DNA from: Strigops habroptila
Lineage: Eukaryota > Chordata > Aves > Psittaciformes > Psittacidae
NCBI RefSeq assembly: GCF_004027225.2
Contig: NC_044277.2
Location: 85,138,283 to 85,202,282 of the forward strand
Length of the DNA stretch: 64,000 nt
Reading direction: 5' to 3'
Shown here: one piece after another, positions 1 through 13,002 of the stretch
How positions within the stretch are numbered: the first letter of the stretch is position 1
Layout: each line of letters starts with the position of its first letter
Notes under the pieces: model-generated
What the model was told of the DNA's origin: nothing
Database searches by the model: none
Seen by the model: the letters and a program-made list of their open reading frames with translations, nothing else
Made by a program: the position numbers and the translations under genes

Positions 1-3000
1 TGCAATTATGTTTTCCATTATGGATTTTCTCTGGAATGTGCAACCCACATACAAAAATCAGATAGCTGTGAGTATGACTTAGTTCATCACAAGCATGAAG
101 AATGAACCCGTTGATGGGTTAGAATGTTAAAACACAGGTAGCCACAGTAGAAAGCTGGAGAAATGGCAAAGAGACTCATCATCTGATCTTTCCATCTGTG
201 CTTCATTTCAAAGATAATTTCACTATTCTGTCCAAACACGTGCTACCGTATTACAGAATGTTCTGCCTTAGTCAAGGTATTAAGTGACCTATGATTATGA
301 AAGGAAAGGATATTACATGAAAAACAATAGAGTGTGCAGACAAGCCAAATATACAGCAGTACTAACCATTGCAGGCACATTCACATATCAGCGTGTATAA
401 ATATAGCGGGGGTGTGTCTTGCAATATGTCTGGTATGAGAATCTGCTGATCCTACTAATTAATATTTATTTTCTGTATTACAACAGCATCTAGAGATCTT
501 AATTAAAGCTTTGGTGAGCTTATTTCTGTACACGTATAGCAAAAAGCAGGCATTGCCCCAAAGAGCTTCCAGTCTATCCAGATGGCATAAATGAACAGGG
601 ACAGGAACAAAAGTTAAAACTTAGCCAAGGGTGTGCTGAGCCGCAAGTGGGATCCTCAGCTCTGAGTGAGGCACTGAGTTCATTCATGATGCACAGAAAG
701 AACAAGGCATTTAAGACAAGGAATGGCAGCAGTTAACATAGTAAACACCATGCCAGCTAGCTGGTAAATACGGGGAAGGTTGATTCCTCAGAACACCCTC
801 TTTCCCTAGGCACGATTCAGAGACAAGAGTCCTTTTCTAGAGCCAAATGTGAAAACCATGTCCCTAGATGTCATCCCAGATGAGGCTAGGGGACAGCCAG
901 GTGCATGCCCTATCACTGTCTGAGGACCTCTGAACTTGTATCTCTCAAATGAGCACCTGGCAGTGAGCGAGCATCTTCAGGGGATGAGACCTGGTGACAT
1001 TATCTCTCAGCCCAACTAGTGTGTTTCACCTAGGACAGTATCACAGGGAAGACTTGAAGAGAGAACAGAGAGAGGACTGGAAGTTCCAGCTCTCAATTCC
1101 AAAACAGCTGTGCTCATCCTCCCTTGCTCCAGACATCCTTCCCCCATTACTGGAGCAGAGTCCTTGGGGCAGCCTGCTGAAAATCAGTGGAGGGCCTTAC
1201 AAACTGGAAAACATGAATACTGAAATAAAAAGTTAGCGAGTGAATCTGCCAGAGGCAGGAGGAGGAAGGCTGAGCAATGTGCCTGAGAGGCAATTTAGCA
1301 GGGAGGGGCTAGGCCTAATTAATCTCTAGGATGAGGAGGTGGGTCAAGTGACAAGTGTACTACTGAGCACGCCTCAGGCTGAGCCTCTCTTTCAACACCT
1401 GCTTTATTAACACTCAGAGAGCGGTGGCACTCTGTATGGGGGAAAGGGTTTAGGGTGTGGTGGTGCTCTTCTCTTCCTTCCTTAAGCAAAGATGTCCCAT
1501 GAAGGCAGACCACGGTAGCTCTTCTGCTTAAGAGGCAGCCATGACAGGGGTATTAGTTGCACCGCTCTTGGCTATGAAATTGTTTGTAGAGATTCACTGA
1601 GTTAGGTGGGAGTGCTGCTGTAATACAGGCAGATTTAATAGGGGGAAAGAGAAAAAAACCTCTTAAGCTCTAGACCACAATCATGACATTCAAGGCAGAA
1701 GGATAGGTTATATTGCTAGTTGTAAGTCAATGAGGCTCTGCCGCAAAGTAAGCTGAGGCAGGATTGTCTGCTTCCACTGGAAAACATAGGTGAGAGATGC
1801 ATGCTTTTAGAAGGGTACTGGCCTTTCTCTAATGTGCCATTACAAAGCTATTGCAGCTGCAAATTCAGCTGCTATTTCTGCTGACTCTGCTTGGCTGGGT
1901 CTGTGTTTTGGGCATGAACAAGCTATGTGTATGCATACTTGCTTGCCTTTTGATTAAAAAGGAAAGCTGGTCTGGAACATCGGAACTTGTTAGGCCCTTT
2001 GAGTGGCAGATAGATAGAAATGGGCTAAAACTCAGAAAAAAGAGCAAAGCTGAAGTCAGCTGACAGCCATCAGCTTGAATAAGCAGCCAGTTACTATGAA
2101 GGTCCTTGCTCACAAGAAGAAATGGGAGCAGCTGACATTGTTCTGCTCACTCACTGATCCTGCTGTGAATCTACACATTTTTCAATGTGGGAATTCAAGG
2201 GCTTGTTGCTTAATGTCGCTTAATATGACTTTGGTCCGAAAGATTTAGAAATGCTGTTGTAACTTTTAGGGCTGGTCAAAATACAGGGCGGCCTGGAAGG
2301 ACCTCATAAATGCATTTGGAAATTTTTGGAACAAAGCCTAAGGAGGTAGTCCAGCTCTGTGAACATTGAGAGAACCGTTTGCAGTTCAGCAAGCTCCACA
2401 GCTGGTCTCAAAGGAGATATTAAAAAATCTGAGAAGGTTCAAAGAAAAGTTGCAAAAGCAACCAAAAGAATTAAAAGAAATAAAAAAACCCAAACAAAAC
2501 CCTCATGACAGCAAAATATGTGAGGAGAGTTCTACTTATTTAGCTTTCAAACAAGTCATTTGTCGCAGGCAAAAGATACCTCAGTAGAATCAGAGACGCA
2601 ATAGAAGTAGACATAGGTGTGAGCAGACATAGGTCTAACAACAATATGGTGTTGGCTGGAATTTGAAGCTAAGCACCTTCAGACTGAAAACCAGGTGCAC
2701 GTTTTTAACAGTGAGGGTAATTAACCATTGGAACAACTTACTAAGGATTGTGGTAGATTTTCCACGATTGCATGTTTATTGTGGTGGTGTTCAACCACAG
2801 ATGTGGGACTTCAAGCATGAATTACTTAGCATAATCTTATAGTCCATGTTGTTCTAGGTATCAGACAAAATGATCTCAGTAAGTCCCTCTGGCCTTAACA
2901 TCTAAGCATTTGTGTAGGATGGGGATGTTTATTTCTGCATCATAGCACAACAGCTACAGGAATTGACATGGCTGCTGCTGATATTAGGGAAAGGGAAGAC

Positions 3001-4754
3001 TTGTAAGTGTTTTGAATCTCCAGGCACTCCAGCTCGTATCCAAACAAGCTAACCAGGTCTGAGAAGGACTGTACAAAATGTGATGTTGAAATGTAGGCGG
3101 ATTGCATTAAATCAACTTATTCTTGGATGGGTGTGCTACCTGCAAACTGGAGCCGGGTAACCCAAATAGCAGAAAAAAAGCCTTTGGTCCTTGAAGAATG
3201 GGTTTAGTCAGAAGATAGTTAAAAAAATGAGTGAGGTCCTCAGAACTGAAGTGAGCTTCACACTGTTCGTGCTCTGTTTCACACAGCTAGTGCTGCTGAA
3301 ATGAAGCTACTCAGCTGCTGACAGGCAGGATGGGACACTGAAGACTTTAGCAAAAAACAATTTCACATTTGGGTCCCACCACTATGGACTTGGTCGCAGA
3401 GTTAGAAACACCCTTGAAGAGACCTAGGCAGCAAATTTCTGCATAGCTTGTCTTTCTGAGCCAGAATCTCATTTACTGCTTTCTAAAGGAGAACCCTTTG
3501 AGCTTCTGACAGCCTTTGAGAGCACCAGAGGGTGACTTGGCACTGTGGCCCTCATGTTACCATTTCATTTTACTTATACACATATCTTCAGAGGGGTAGT
3601 ATTTAAAGGAAAAATCGTACAAAGTCTTTGAAATCAAAGCAGCAGAAAAATTAAATCTTACAGCTCAAATTTGCCTTTGAAGCCGGAAAATTCCAGTCCA
3701 CTATGGCACTGTGCAAACAGCATCTGATGTTTTCCTTCCGTTGACCACAGCGTGAAGAGGGAGAGGTTGTGCACAGATGGGTATTGCCTGTAAGGTTATA
3801 CACGTGCCAGCCTGCCTGCAACAGTGACGAAATTCACGCTCCTATGAAAGTCTTCAGCTGACCAGCTTTTTAAGACACTTTGCTCTTCTTGCTGTTAGTC
3901 TCAGCATACGCCGCAGGGCTGCAGTAGCAAAGAGGAGGTCAGTGGACTAAAGCAAACAAGCCTGCGCACGTGCATGCTCAACAAACTGCCTGCCAGGGCT
4001 TGAAGTAGAGACCAGCAGACGGACAGCGTGCTGATGATTCCATGCTTTATTCCGCTGCCTTACATGGAGCCAGAGTCCAAACGATGAGAGGGTGGGCGGT
4101 TTGTCTGCAGGTGAATTCTGAAGGATTTCTCTATCTTGGGGCTTATATCAAGAAGTGGGACAGCTGGAAAAGGAATTGGAATAAAAATGTTCTAATCAAA
4201 ATAGTTGTGCTCCTGAGGATGTTAAATCTTCTTATAATCATTTATGAAATCAAAGTCTGACTTCCTTTCTAAGTGGAAAGTCGCTTCCACCAGATGGGAG
4301 TGGGAAACAGGGGACTGAGCCTGATTAAAAAAAGATCACCATTAAATGTCATTCTCCAGGAGAGAGACCTGCTGAAATGAAAGAGATTTATGCATGAGAT
4401 TTAAAGTGTCCATGGTGTGGGAAGACTACACCAGAGGGAAAGTTTGTTTGATAGTTACACTGGGAATACAGGAAGGAAAGCCCAATTCCTGTGCTGTAAG
4501 AGAGGCACGGTTGACAAGTATAAGAGGAGTGCAGGAATCCACATACGATTATTTATTAAGGAGTCCCATCTAGGTGTGTATGGCAACACTGTACAGCGCA
4601 AGAGAAACATGTGGAGATGTAGAACACAAATTCCTCATGCCTACAGGGAGGCAGAGAGGAAAGACTGATCATGTGCGATTAGACACCAAACTCTGGCTCT
4701 CAGGAAACAGTTCCTGCCTTGTCTGCAGACTTCCTAGGGCTAGACATTTAATAT
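1..4754. other. Intergenic, no gene seen
   Basis: Only short chance frames (83 codons or fewer). Apart from the old retroposon scrap at 553-605 I see no repeat, RNA gene or coding exon. Confidence 0.7.
553..605 (-). repeat. Old SINE/LINE scrap (sauropsid family)
   Basis: The stretch ttgccccaaagagcttccag and the sequence following it resemble the 'ccctgccccaaagagcttacaatcta' tail region of an old retroposon common in turtles and birds (from memory). Identification is by short similarity only; the orientation is tentative. Confidence 0.35.
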
Positions 4755-4797
4755 TTTTGGTCCTGGTTTCCCATCTGTAAAATGGGAATAACATTTC
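4755..4797 (+). repeat. MIR/CORE-SINE-like remnant
   Basis: ggtttcccatctgtaaaatg followed by ggaataaca matches the well-known MIR-type segment 'cagtttcctcatctgtaaaatggg'. Only about 40 bases are recognisable. Confidence 0.5.
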
Positions 4798-5987
4798 TTT
4801 TGGCCTTATTTGTTCAGGTTGCAAGATTGAGAAGACAGGTCTCTCTTCCACTGCGTGCACATGCAGTGCCTAACGTGATGGGAGTCCTAACTCTCCTTCA
4901 AGCCGCTAGGTGCTACATTGATACCAGCGTGAAAAGGAGAGGTAGAGACTGGGAAGAAAGCTAGATTATCAAGAGAGACTTTGCCACCAGCAAGGCAGAG
5001 AGCTGTGTTCCTGACAAGGAGAAGAATGGAAGTTGAAGAGAGGGAGAAGATAAATATTGGGTTGGGGAAGTGGCTGAAGGTGAAGGCTGGTTCTTCTGAG
5101 CTCATTGAGGGTTTGTTCTGAGGGAGATTATGAGAATCTGAAGTCAGCACTTGCAGATGAACCTGTGGGAAGCAAGGAAAATGTAGGCAGTGTCCCCTGA
5201 TAGGATGGGTCTTGGGACTAGGTTCAGTGCAGTGGTCATGCCATGACTCTTCCTGCTGGCATGACCCTTACTGTGACAGAAGTAGTGCTTCAGGACACCA
5301 GGACAGCGAGGCAGAGTGAAGTGCAGAATGTGCCTGGGATGAGAGACTTTTCCTATCCGCATACAGACCAGAGAGGACTTGTCCTGGTCAGACATCTCAC
5401 GCTGTTTCCAGATTAGGTTTGATCTATGTTGTTGTGTAGTTGGCAGCTTTGGAAGGGAGTTACGTGATACTCTTGTGTGGAAAGATTGGTGAGAGAGGGA
5501 TGGAAAAGAAAAGAATTAACAATAGAGCTACTCCCAGCATGTCTGGACTGCTGTTCTCAACAGCATAGGCTTCTCGCGACGCTTGTGGAGGGACAGACAG
5601 GGGCATCTGAGAGTCTCATGCTTTCAGAAAGTGAGCAACCCACTTCAATCTATGTTCTACACTGGAATCCTGAGAATGGCCTGACTTGGTGGTGCTTCTG
5701 TCAATGCCCATGGGTTTGTCTGACACTGGAGACAGAGCCCTCTCTGTCAAGGGAATGTTGATGATTGTTGTTTCTAATTTACCTAAAAACATGTGTATCA
5801 ATGGCTCATCCAGATCTCAATATACCTTTTGCTTGGAGGGAAAAAAAAAGATCTTTTTTTAAAAAAAAAAAAAAAAAAGGGAGAGCAAGGAAAAAAATTG
5901 TTGCTTGGATATTCCAGGAGTTGTTATTTTCCTTTCTTTTCCCTCTCTCTCTCTCAAAGACCTGCCTAGTTATGAGTTTGAAAATCT

Positions 5988-6073
5988 CAGGACTTGTCTA
6001 CACAGGGAAATTTATCGACCTAATTATGCCAGTGTAATCAGGCTGATAAATTTGCCTGTGTATACAAGTCTTA
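5988..6073. mobile_element. Near-palindromic hAT-type MITE
   Basis: Arms 5991-6020 and 6041-6070 are inverted repeats matching at 26 of 30 positions around a 20-base centre. The termini read caggacttgtctacac and, inverted, …agacttgtatacac. CAGG…TTGTCTACAC ends are typical, from memory, of non-autonomous hAT-like elements common in turtles and crocodilians and old in birds. No convincing 8-base target duplication remains. Confidence 0.6.
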
Positions 6074-8639
6074 ATTTTAAAAGCTCCATTGTCTCTGAGT
6101 GCAAGCCTAGTGAGCAGTTGTATTTTAGGTCCCTGAACTGTGCTTGCCAGCTGTGGGCTGACTGCCGAAGACTTTGACTGAGTTTCCTCATTTCAAAGCA
6201 GTGGGGTTCTTTGGGTACTAAAAGCCTGTATTAGATTAAACAAGAAGGTATCAAAGGAGTCATATTTTGCTGAAGCAACTTGCAGTTTCTTGTGAAATGT
6301 ATTGACATGGGTATACAGATCACCACTGCCTCCTACTTGGTGGAATGTCAGACCTGCTCCCATCTGCATCTCCCTTGCTTATCCATGCAATTGGCACAAT
6401 TAGCAGAGATTCCCCTTTAGGTAAGGCATGGAAAATTTGTGGGTTTGAAGGTGAATACCCAGAGATCCATTCTTCCTATGGCACAGGTGCATGGTAGAGG
6501 TGATACTTACAGTCACGAGATTTGGGGAACACACGAATTTTGTTTTGTTACATGTACTTGTCTTTCTGTGCAATCACAGAACCATTGGCACAGAGGTAGA
6601 AAGGGCAGTTTTGCAGAAGAAAAAACATGTATGTAAATGTGTAGCTGATTAGCTCTTTTCACTATGACTGTGTATAAAAGCATCTTGGTCTGCACATGCA
6701 ATCAGCTAAACAGCTGTGAAGCTGGGTATATACAAAGCAAACACACAGTGTGGTCTTGTGGCTCAGGCATAATCTTTTCTCCACAACTATTTAAAAAAGT
6801 GAAAACCCAAATGAGTTAGACTCCATTACAAAATGAGCTGGCTGAAATAATAGCCATCCCCTTCTCGAAAATAGCCATTGTCCAAAATAAAGGGCTGAGC
6901 TGGCTCCAATGTGCAGAGGAGCTTTTCTAGTGGATGCTTTGTGAAGATTTGCATTTCTCTGGCAGAGAAACAGCAGAGAGCTCTTCAGGAGCATGGGCAA
7001 AAAAACCAAGGTTCTAGAAACTGATGAATGTTTAGAATAGTCTTGAGAAAAGTGGGGAGGAAGAGCCTCTGAGCAAAGTTCTGACCTGAAATGGGCTTGA
7101 ATTTGTGAATGATGATCCACATACCTGTGTTTAATATCCAGAGTGGGAGAATCTTGGGTGTATAGATGTACGTACAGAATTACAGGATATCACCAAAAGA
7201 TTTGTACATTGATGCCCTGGCCCATGTGATGTTTGCACAGAGCCGTGTATCCTTTTAGAGAAACTTATCTGTTAGGTGGCTGCTCTGTTTTCTTCCTATT
7301 GGAGATGTCTCCTGAATTCCTGGGGACAGATCTGGATTTAACAGATATTCACAGGAGCAGTTTGCATTTCTAAGCCCATTTAAAATGGTTTCCTTTGTGT
7401 TAAGATGAAGCTTTGGGGCCTGATCATGGTGCAGAGAGAGCAAGATTTAGGGAGGAGCAACCCAAACTTGGAGTCCTGCTGGTCTAGGTTGGGCAGCAGT
7501 GCAAGTCAGGTCACATGTGGGTGGGAGGAGGAAGGGGTGCACATCTTAGTTTCACCTTGAGGCTTCTCCAAATCACACCAACAGTTATGTGCTGATTCTC
7601 CTTTTGCAGGAGTAGATATTTTCATGTTTTCCAGCACTGAATGGTGCAGGGTACCTCTGGGAATGGAAAGCATGAGCCTGATCTTGCTGTTCATGAACCC
7701 ATAGAAGGGGAACTGTGTGGATCCCCCACCACTCATGCACAGACCTATTTTGTCACTGAATTAAGTATCTCCCAATGAAACCTGGTTTCCTGTGGATTTA
7801 TGTCTGTAGGGTGTACTCCAGTCTTGCGAGAGCAGAGCCAATCCTGCTGCCTTTCCTATAGTTGTGTTGCCAATTCCCTCTATTTGGATGTCTGTTTTCA
7901 CAGAGATTGTGGGAACTTTGTGTCTCAAGAGGTGTTTGCCCCTCTATCAAACTTGGTTGAAATTGGAAAACAGGGTGAAAAATTACTAGGGAGACAAAGG
8001 CACCCATGACTTAAATGTATAGCCTGTGTGCATGATTCATCCAATTAATTTTTATAAGTGGTGCTGAAAGATCTCATTAAGGTGTAGATCCAAATAATCC
8101 ACAAATGTCCCGGTGAATGCAGCAGGACAAGTGGAAGATGAGAAACAACATGTCGCTGTAGCAGACAGGCGTAGGAGGGGCATGAAGTAGTGGTGGGGTG
8201 ATAGGTATGGCCATAAATGTGATTCTCTCAGTGGGAAGTGCATCCTCTATGTCCAGGAATTTGAGATGTGAGATGTCTTCTTTTGGAAAAAAAATGTTTT
8301 GCTACTGACAGGAGAGGGCGCGTGCTTTTTGGAGTCCCATTCATCTTCCCAGCACAAGAAACCGTTTCGTAAAGGAAAGAGGTTACCTAATTGTGCTTTG
8401 GCGTTTTCCTTTGTCCACTTATCTTACGTTTCCTGGCCATTGATGGATAGGTAAAATCTGCCAGTCGTGACGATATGAAGTCCTGCGTATGTGGGTTGAT
8501 ATGTGGAGCTCATACAACATGAGCTCTCTGTGCTTTGGCGACGTTAATGTGCATTAATGACAGAAGGGTCTAACAACAAGGTACAGAGCAACCTTTTTCG
8601 CACATGAAGGTGCTGAATAGAAGTCTTAAGATTTTTTTC
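6074..8639. other. Intergenic, no gene seen
   Basis: Frames up to 109 codons (6791-7120 minus) lack any recognisable domain. No repeats were identified. Confidence 0.7.
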
Positions 8640-10000
8640 ACAGCCACTTAGAAGATTTTCCTTCTCATCTGTGCTGAGATGTACTGAGAGTTAAATAAGA
8701 TAACGTTAATGATCTTTGGTTAAACCCCTTTTTCCTGGTTAATAGTTATAGTCATCCTTGTCTTTGCTGTTTTTTTTTTTACCTTTTAAAACTGTTTCCA
8801 TGACTCTAATCTGTGCACAGTTGTCACATCTGAAGGTTACCTTGTTTGCCAAGTTCTTATATAACTAATGTAAACAATTTAGCTTTTCAAATTTATATTT
8901 ATTTATTTCATTATTAACAGATCTGTGGAGTTAAAAAAAGGAAACACATGCTTTCAGATGGGAGAAGAAAATATTAAATCTGCAGCTTTGCCATCAATCT
9001 TTGTGGTAACATAGAATCACCTGTCAAGGCATTTAATCTGTTTTTACTATTCATCATTCATATTCGTATACCAGCCAGGTGCCCCACGGTTCAGGGTTCT
9101 TTTGTGCTACAGATTATACAAAGACATAGCGAGAGGCAGCTTCAGGCCCAAGCACATTACAGTATAAATATCATGGCCATAGTTGGACATCGGTTCTCTT
9201 ATAACCTTAAAAAAGCATCTCATCTTTTGCTCTTGTGGTAGGGTTAGTGATGGTCCTTCCCCAGATGATTCCAGAAGTTAAATTAGAGTACTGGTGTACT
9301 CGTGTTTTACTGGAGAAGTGTTTCAAAATTGTAAGTTAAAGAGCATCCCAGTACTATTTATATCTTTTACAAGTCGGTACAATGGAGAGATTTATCTTCC
9401 TTCTAGATGGAATAACGTCTAAGAGAATTTGTTCTTTAAAAAAGTATAGAGAAAAATGTGTTTCCACATTTGGACTGTGTAGGGTTCAAGACTTTATTCA
9501 CTGTCTTTGGCTAAGAAATTAATTTTGTGAATCTATTATACATGGTAACATAGAAACCAAGAGCTCCTTTTTTGACAGCATTTTTGCAATGCATCAGTAC
9601 TAAAAATCATAAGACATCCTGGGGATTTTACTGAACTTTCTCAAACATTAAGTCTCATGAAAAATTTAATGGATTGTGTGATCTCGCATTTGATAGCATG
9701 CCCTGGGACTTTTTTAAGCCCTCTACAGCAGTCTAATAATTTTAACCCAATTTCAATAATGTTATGTATTTACTTTTCCAAGTGAAATGTGCTGTTACCT
9801 ATAAAGTGTCTGTAACAATTTACATCTGTTAATTTGAACTAGTTTAAAGTTACAGTTTTACCCCAGTTAGATGATTTTTTAATAATGTGATTATTCCTTG
9901 ATAATTGTATATAAAAGGTTTTAAACAGTTAAAGCACTGTTCCTAGTCATCTTCTAGAAAAAGTAAGCATAATGAAAAATAGCACTACTTTATTGTCTTA
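8640..10000. other. AT-rich non-coding block
   Basis: About 65-70% AT by eye and mostly free of recognisable repeats except the scrap at 9080-9172. It includes a GTAAACAA forkhead core at 8870-8877. It looks like typical gene-desert regulatory-type sequence but is unproven. Confidence 0.25.
9080..9172 (-). repeat. Old SINE/LINE scrap, same family as 553-605
   Basis: The sequence ggttcttttgtgctacagat…caaagacatagcgagaggca…caagcacattacagtataaa follows the same consensus order (pointer to chromosome-wide family: acatag-gagagacag, ccca-agagcttacagtctaaat). It is strongly diverged. Confidence 0.35.
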
Positions 10001-10102
10001 CACTGTACAACCTTGCTATGTTTTTGGTGCTTTTCCTCCAGTTTGTAGCCAACACCATTCCTCAGGAATATTTGTACCCTACTTCTTCCATGTGGATGTA
10101 AA

Positions 10103-10197
10103 TTTTGTTTTGTTTTGTTTTGTTTTATTTTATTTTATTTTATTTTATTTTATTTTATTTTATTTTATTCTATTTTATTTTATTTTATTTTATTTTG
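10103..10197. repeat. Pentanucleotide microsatellite (TTTTG)n(TTTTA)n
   Basis: Nineteen 5-base units: four TTTTG, nine TTTTA, one TTCTA, four TTTTA and a final TTTTG. A frame reading through it (9972-10466) gives an FYFIL repeat, which is an artefact. Confidence 0.97.
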
Positions 10198-10380
10198 ACA
10201 TCTGTAGCATTTGCCCTTCATCTACACGGCTTTTCACTGCAGCCAATATGTCACATAACTTCTCTTACGGGTCTCCAAAAGTCCTGGGGGTCAGGCTGCA
10301 AAGTGAAAAATGCAGAGATCTAGGAATGGCTCAGGCAGCTGAAAGTTACGGGAAGGGAAAGGCTCCAGTTTCACTGAAGG

Positions 10381-10411
10381 GGAAAAAAAAAAAAGAAGAA
10401 GAAGAAGAAGA
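10381..10411. repeat. A-run and short GAA repeat
   Basis: A run of about 12 A is followed by six AGA/GAA units. Confidence 0.85.
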
Positions 10412-11185
10412 ATGGCTCCTTTCAATGCAGACGGAGGCAGTCTGGCTGGGAGTCAGTGAGGTTTAAAAATCCAAGAGGTCCAATAACTGAAAATCTGTAT
10501 AGATTCAAAGCAATATTTTAAATACCGCACAAGTGCAGATAAAAGAAAAAAAAAAAGTGTGTGATGGTTTTTCCATCCTCCTGGTGCATATAGCCAACCA
10601 CGCTCCAAAACCAGGCAGTATTTCTTTCCCCCAAACTCTGAGCACATGTGGCTAAATCCAGTCCATGTCGTCAAAGGATGTGGGTGAAGACCTCCTGTTG
10701 AAGTAACTCCTTTAGTTACTTTTCATTGGGATGGGGATGATAGTCCCTTGTTCCAAAGAGAAAACCCCCAAGATGTTACTTTTGCTATTTTGCTAAAATA
10801 CGAGCATTGCTGTTATGAAACGGGTGCTGAGTTACGCATCCCACAGGGATGAAGCCATTAGCATCTCCAGGGGAACTGCTTCTGCTGACAAGGCACCAGT
10901 TTGTTATTTCATGACAAATAAAATGACATGAAAAAACACAGCCATGGAGTGCGGAGCACCTGGTTGTGGGTTTGTACAAAAAACTGCCTCTCTTCCCTCT
11001 CCTACTCTTTGGATCTCCTTCTCTGTCTGTTATTCTGCTTTTCTCTCTTTTTCATGCTCTCATTCACCGTTCCAGATCCTTCCCATCTTCTCAGACAGGC
11101 TCCGAAGCCTTGTACGAAAATGTAGGGAGAGGGCAAAAGATCAGTGAATAAAGCACTGAGTACTTACCTCTTAGAGCCTGTTATA
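10412..11185. other. Intergenic, nothing seen
   Basis: There is a CT-rich stretch at 10980-11090 that produces three overlapping short frames. None is convincing. Confidence 0.65.
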
Positions 11186-11340
11186 CTGTCAGCTCAAAGT
11201 TAAAATGCAATAAATCTGGTGGTCTCACGTTGGTCCCCTGTGTGCTGCAGTCCACCTCATAAAACTACTACATAATTAAGTGCAGTGCAGTACAATTGGC
11301 AGTCTCTGCTCAGCCCAGGCCTAGCAGTGAGCATATAAAC
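11186..11340 (+). repeat. Duplicated non-coding element, copy 1
   Basis: Directly repeated at 15973-16123. The core 11202-11314 matches the other copy at 100 of 113 positions without gaps. Identical blocks include ataaatctggtggtctc, gtgtgctgcagtccacctc and cagtctctgctcagc. Weaker similarity extends about 15 bases left and 25 right. There is no open frame, terminal repeat or poly(A) tail, and it is not a repeat family I recognise. Confidence 0.85.
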
Positions 11341-12637
11341 CAGCTTCTGGTCCCTGAAGGTGGAGGCTGGAGGTGATGGGAAGGTGGGGGATGGCTTGGG
11401 CTGCCGGCGCAGCCCTTCTGCCTTCTTTTGAGGAGCGGGGAGCTTGCCATTCCTGGTACTGATATGCTCTGGGAGTGCAAATATTTAAAGAAAGAAAAAA
11501 TGAGAGTTTGCAGCACAAGTGATGGCTAGAGAGGAACAGTAGCAGTCAGATGAGGGTGGCTTGGCTGAGGATGTATGCTAGCTGGCAATGACAAAGAGGA
11601 ATTACTTTACGTTAGCTGGGACAACCCTCTGGGGCAAACCCGGGGTGGTGAGCAGCCTCCTTGGGCAGGCAACAGCGGCTCAGGAGGTCTCTGCAGAGAG
11701 CTGAGGGGTGCTGGCACTGGACTTGCAGGGGTGGTAGGTCCCACTGTCTGAGTGTGGGTACAGTGGGATGCCCAGTGTTTCTACTGCTCCAGAGCAGAGG
11801 GGCAGCCCTGGGTCTCGAGAGTGTCAGGGTAGCACCTGCTGCAGATGTTGAAGCATCCTCAAGGAGCAGAGGGGAAAAACTGGGGAGACTGGCTAACAGA
11901 GCTCCACCTTGTATCTTCTTGGTGGCTTTTCCTGCCATCAAGTTCTGAATACTGCAAACTTCAAACTTTGCTAGATAAGCATTTTTCCGTATTTGAAGGG
12001 AAGCTGTGCTGCCACACTGTTTGAAGTCCTCCTCCTGCTCTGTGCCTGGGGTCTCTTGTGAGGAGTTGCAGAATCTCCCAGTTATGAGCTTAGCACCCAA
12101 CTCTTCTCTTTAGCAGAAGGACCCTCATGACTGTGCCAGGCAGAGGCGTGTATTGCTTTTTAGAAGTGAGTTAAACCTCCTTTAAAATAAAAAAATAAGT
12201 TGGAAAAGAAAACAACATATTTAATCGCTAGTCAGGCACATGAGCTCCAGCAGCAAAGGTACTGGCCGCATCCTGCTGGTGCCCTCTAGTGCTTTGCTCC
12301 CTGGCTGCAGCCAGCACCATTGGTACTGCGGGGTTTTGACCAAAGTTTGCCTGTAAGGGAGAAAATGATTTTTTGAGCTGTATCTGCTTTGGGGCAGCAG
12401 AGGCAATGGGGAAGAGGAACCCCTGAATACAATAACCCTAAGTTTTAATTCATATTCATGGTGCTGCTGTTTTTTCTCTCTGTTGTTTTGCAGCCTGAGG
12501 TGTGCAGGTGTGTGCTTTGCCCATGTCTGTGTCTACACCATGATTTGTCTGTTTTGGTGAAGGACTGGTTTTATTTTGCACCCTTCCACTGTGTGACTAC
12601 CTGATTCTGCTATACCCTATGCCCCAGGCTATATCTC
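11341..12637. other. Intergenic, moderately GC-rich
   Basis: A 162-codon minus frame (11612-12100) and shorter plus frames overlap here because GC is higher. Composition is not coding-like and I recognise no family. It sits between copy 1 of the duplicated element and a CR1. Confidence 0.6.
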
Positions 12638-13002
12638 TTCACAAAATCAGAGTGGTTGACATTAGAAGGGACCTCTGGAGGTCATCTGGTCCAACCTCAT
12701 TGCACTAGCAGGGCCAACTACAGGTAGTTGCCCAGGACTGTGTCCAGATAGCTTTTTAATGTCTCCAAGGACAGATACTCCACAGCCTTGCTATTCCATC
12801 TGCTCCAGCACCGCCACAGTAAGAATGTATTTTCTGATGTTCAGAGGGAATCTTTTATATTTCAGTCTGTGCCCGCTGCCTCTGGTCCTGTCACAGGGCA
12901 CCCCTGAGAAGAGCCTGGCTCCATCTTCTTTGCACCCTCCCTTCAGGTATTTATATTCAATTATGAGAGCTCCCCTGAGCCTGCTCTTCTCCAGGCTGAA
13001 CA
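12638..13002 (-). mobile_element. CR1 LINE, 3' fragment (5'-truncated)
   Basis: On plus this reads as the reverse complement of a CR1 3' end. Diagnostic segments are agaagggacctctggaggtc, atctggtccaacctcattgc, then the …cctcctctggtcctgtcacagggc-like and gagcctgctcttctccaggc segments. It breaks off after ggctgaaca. The copy is well diverged, and the terminal 8-bp repeat at its left end is degraded. The 365 bases are 3'UTR with no intact coding part. Short frames overlapping it (12759-13106 plus, 12791-13012 minus) are by-products. Confidence 0.9.

Noticed and set aside
9972..10466. 164-codon plus frame
   Set aside because: About a third of it is the translated pentanucleotide array (FYFIL repeats).
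11612..12100. 162-codon minus frame near copy 1 of the duplicated element
   Set aside because: No family resemblance and several overlapping frames in other registers; local GC effect.
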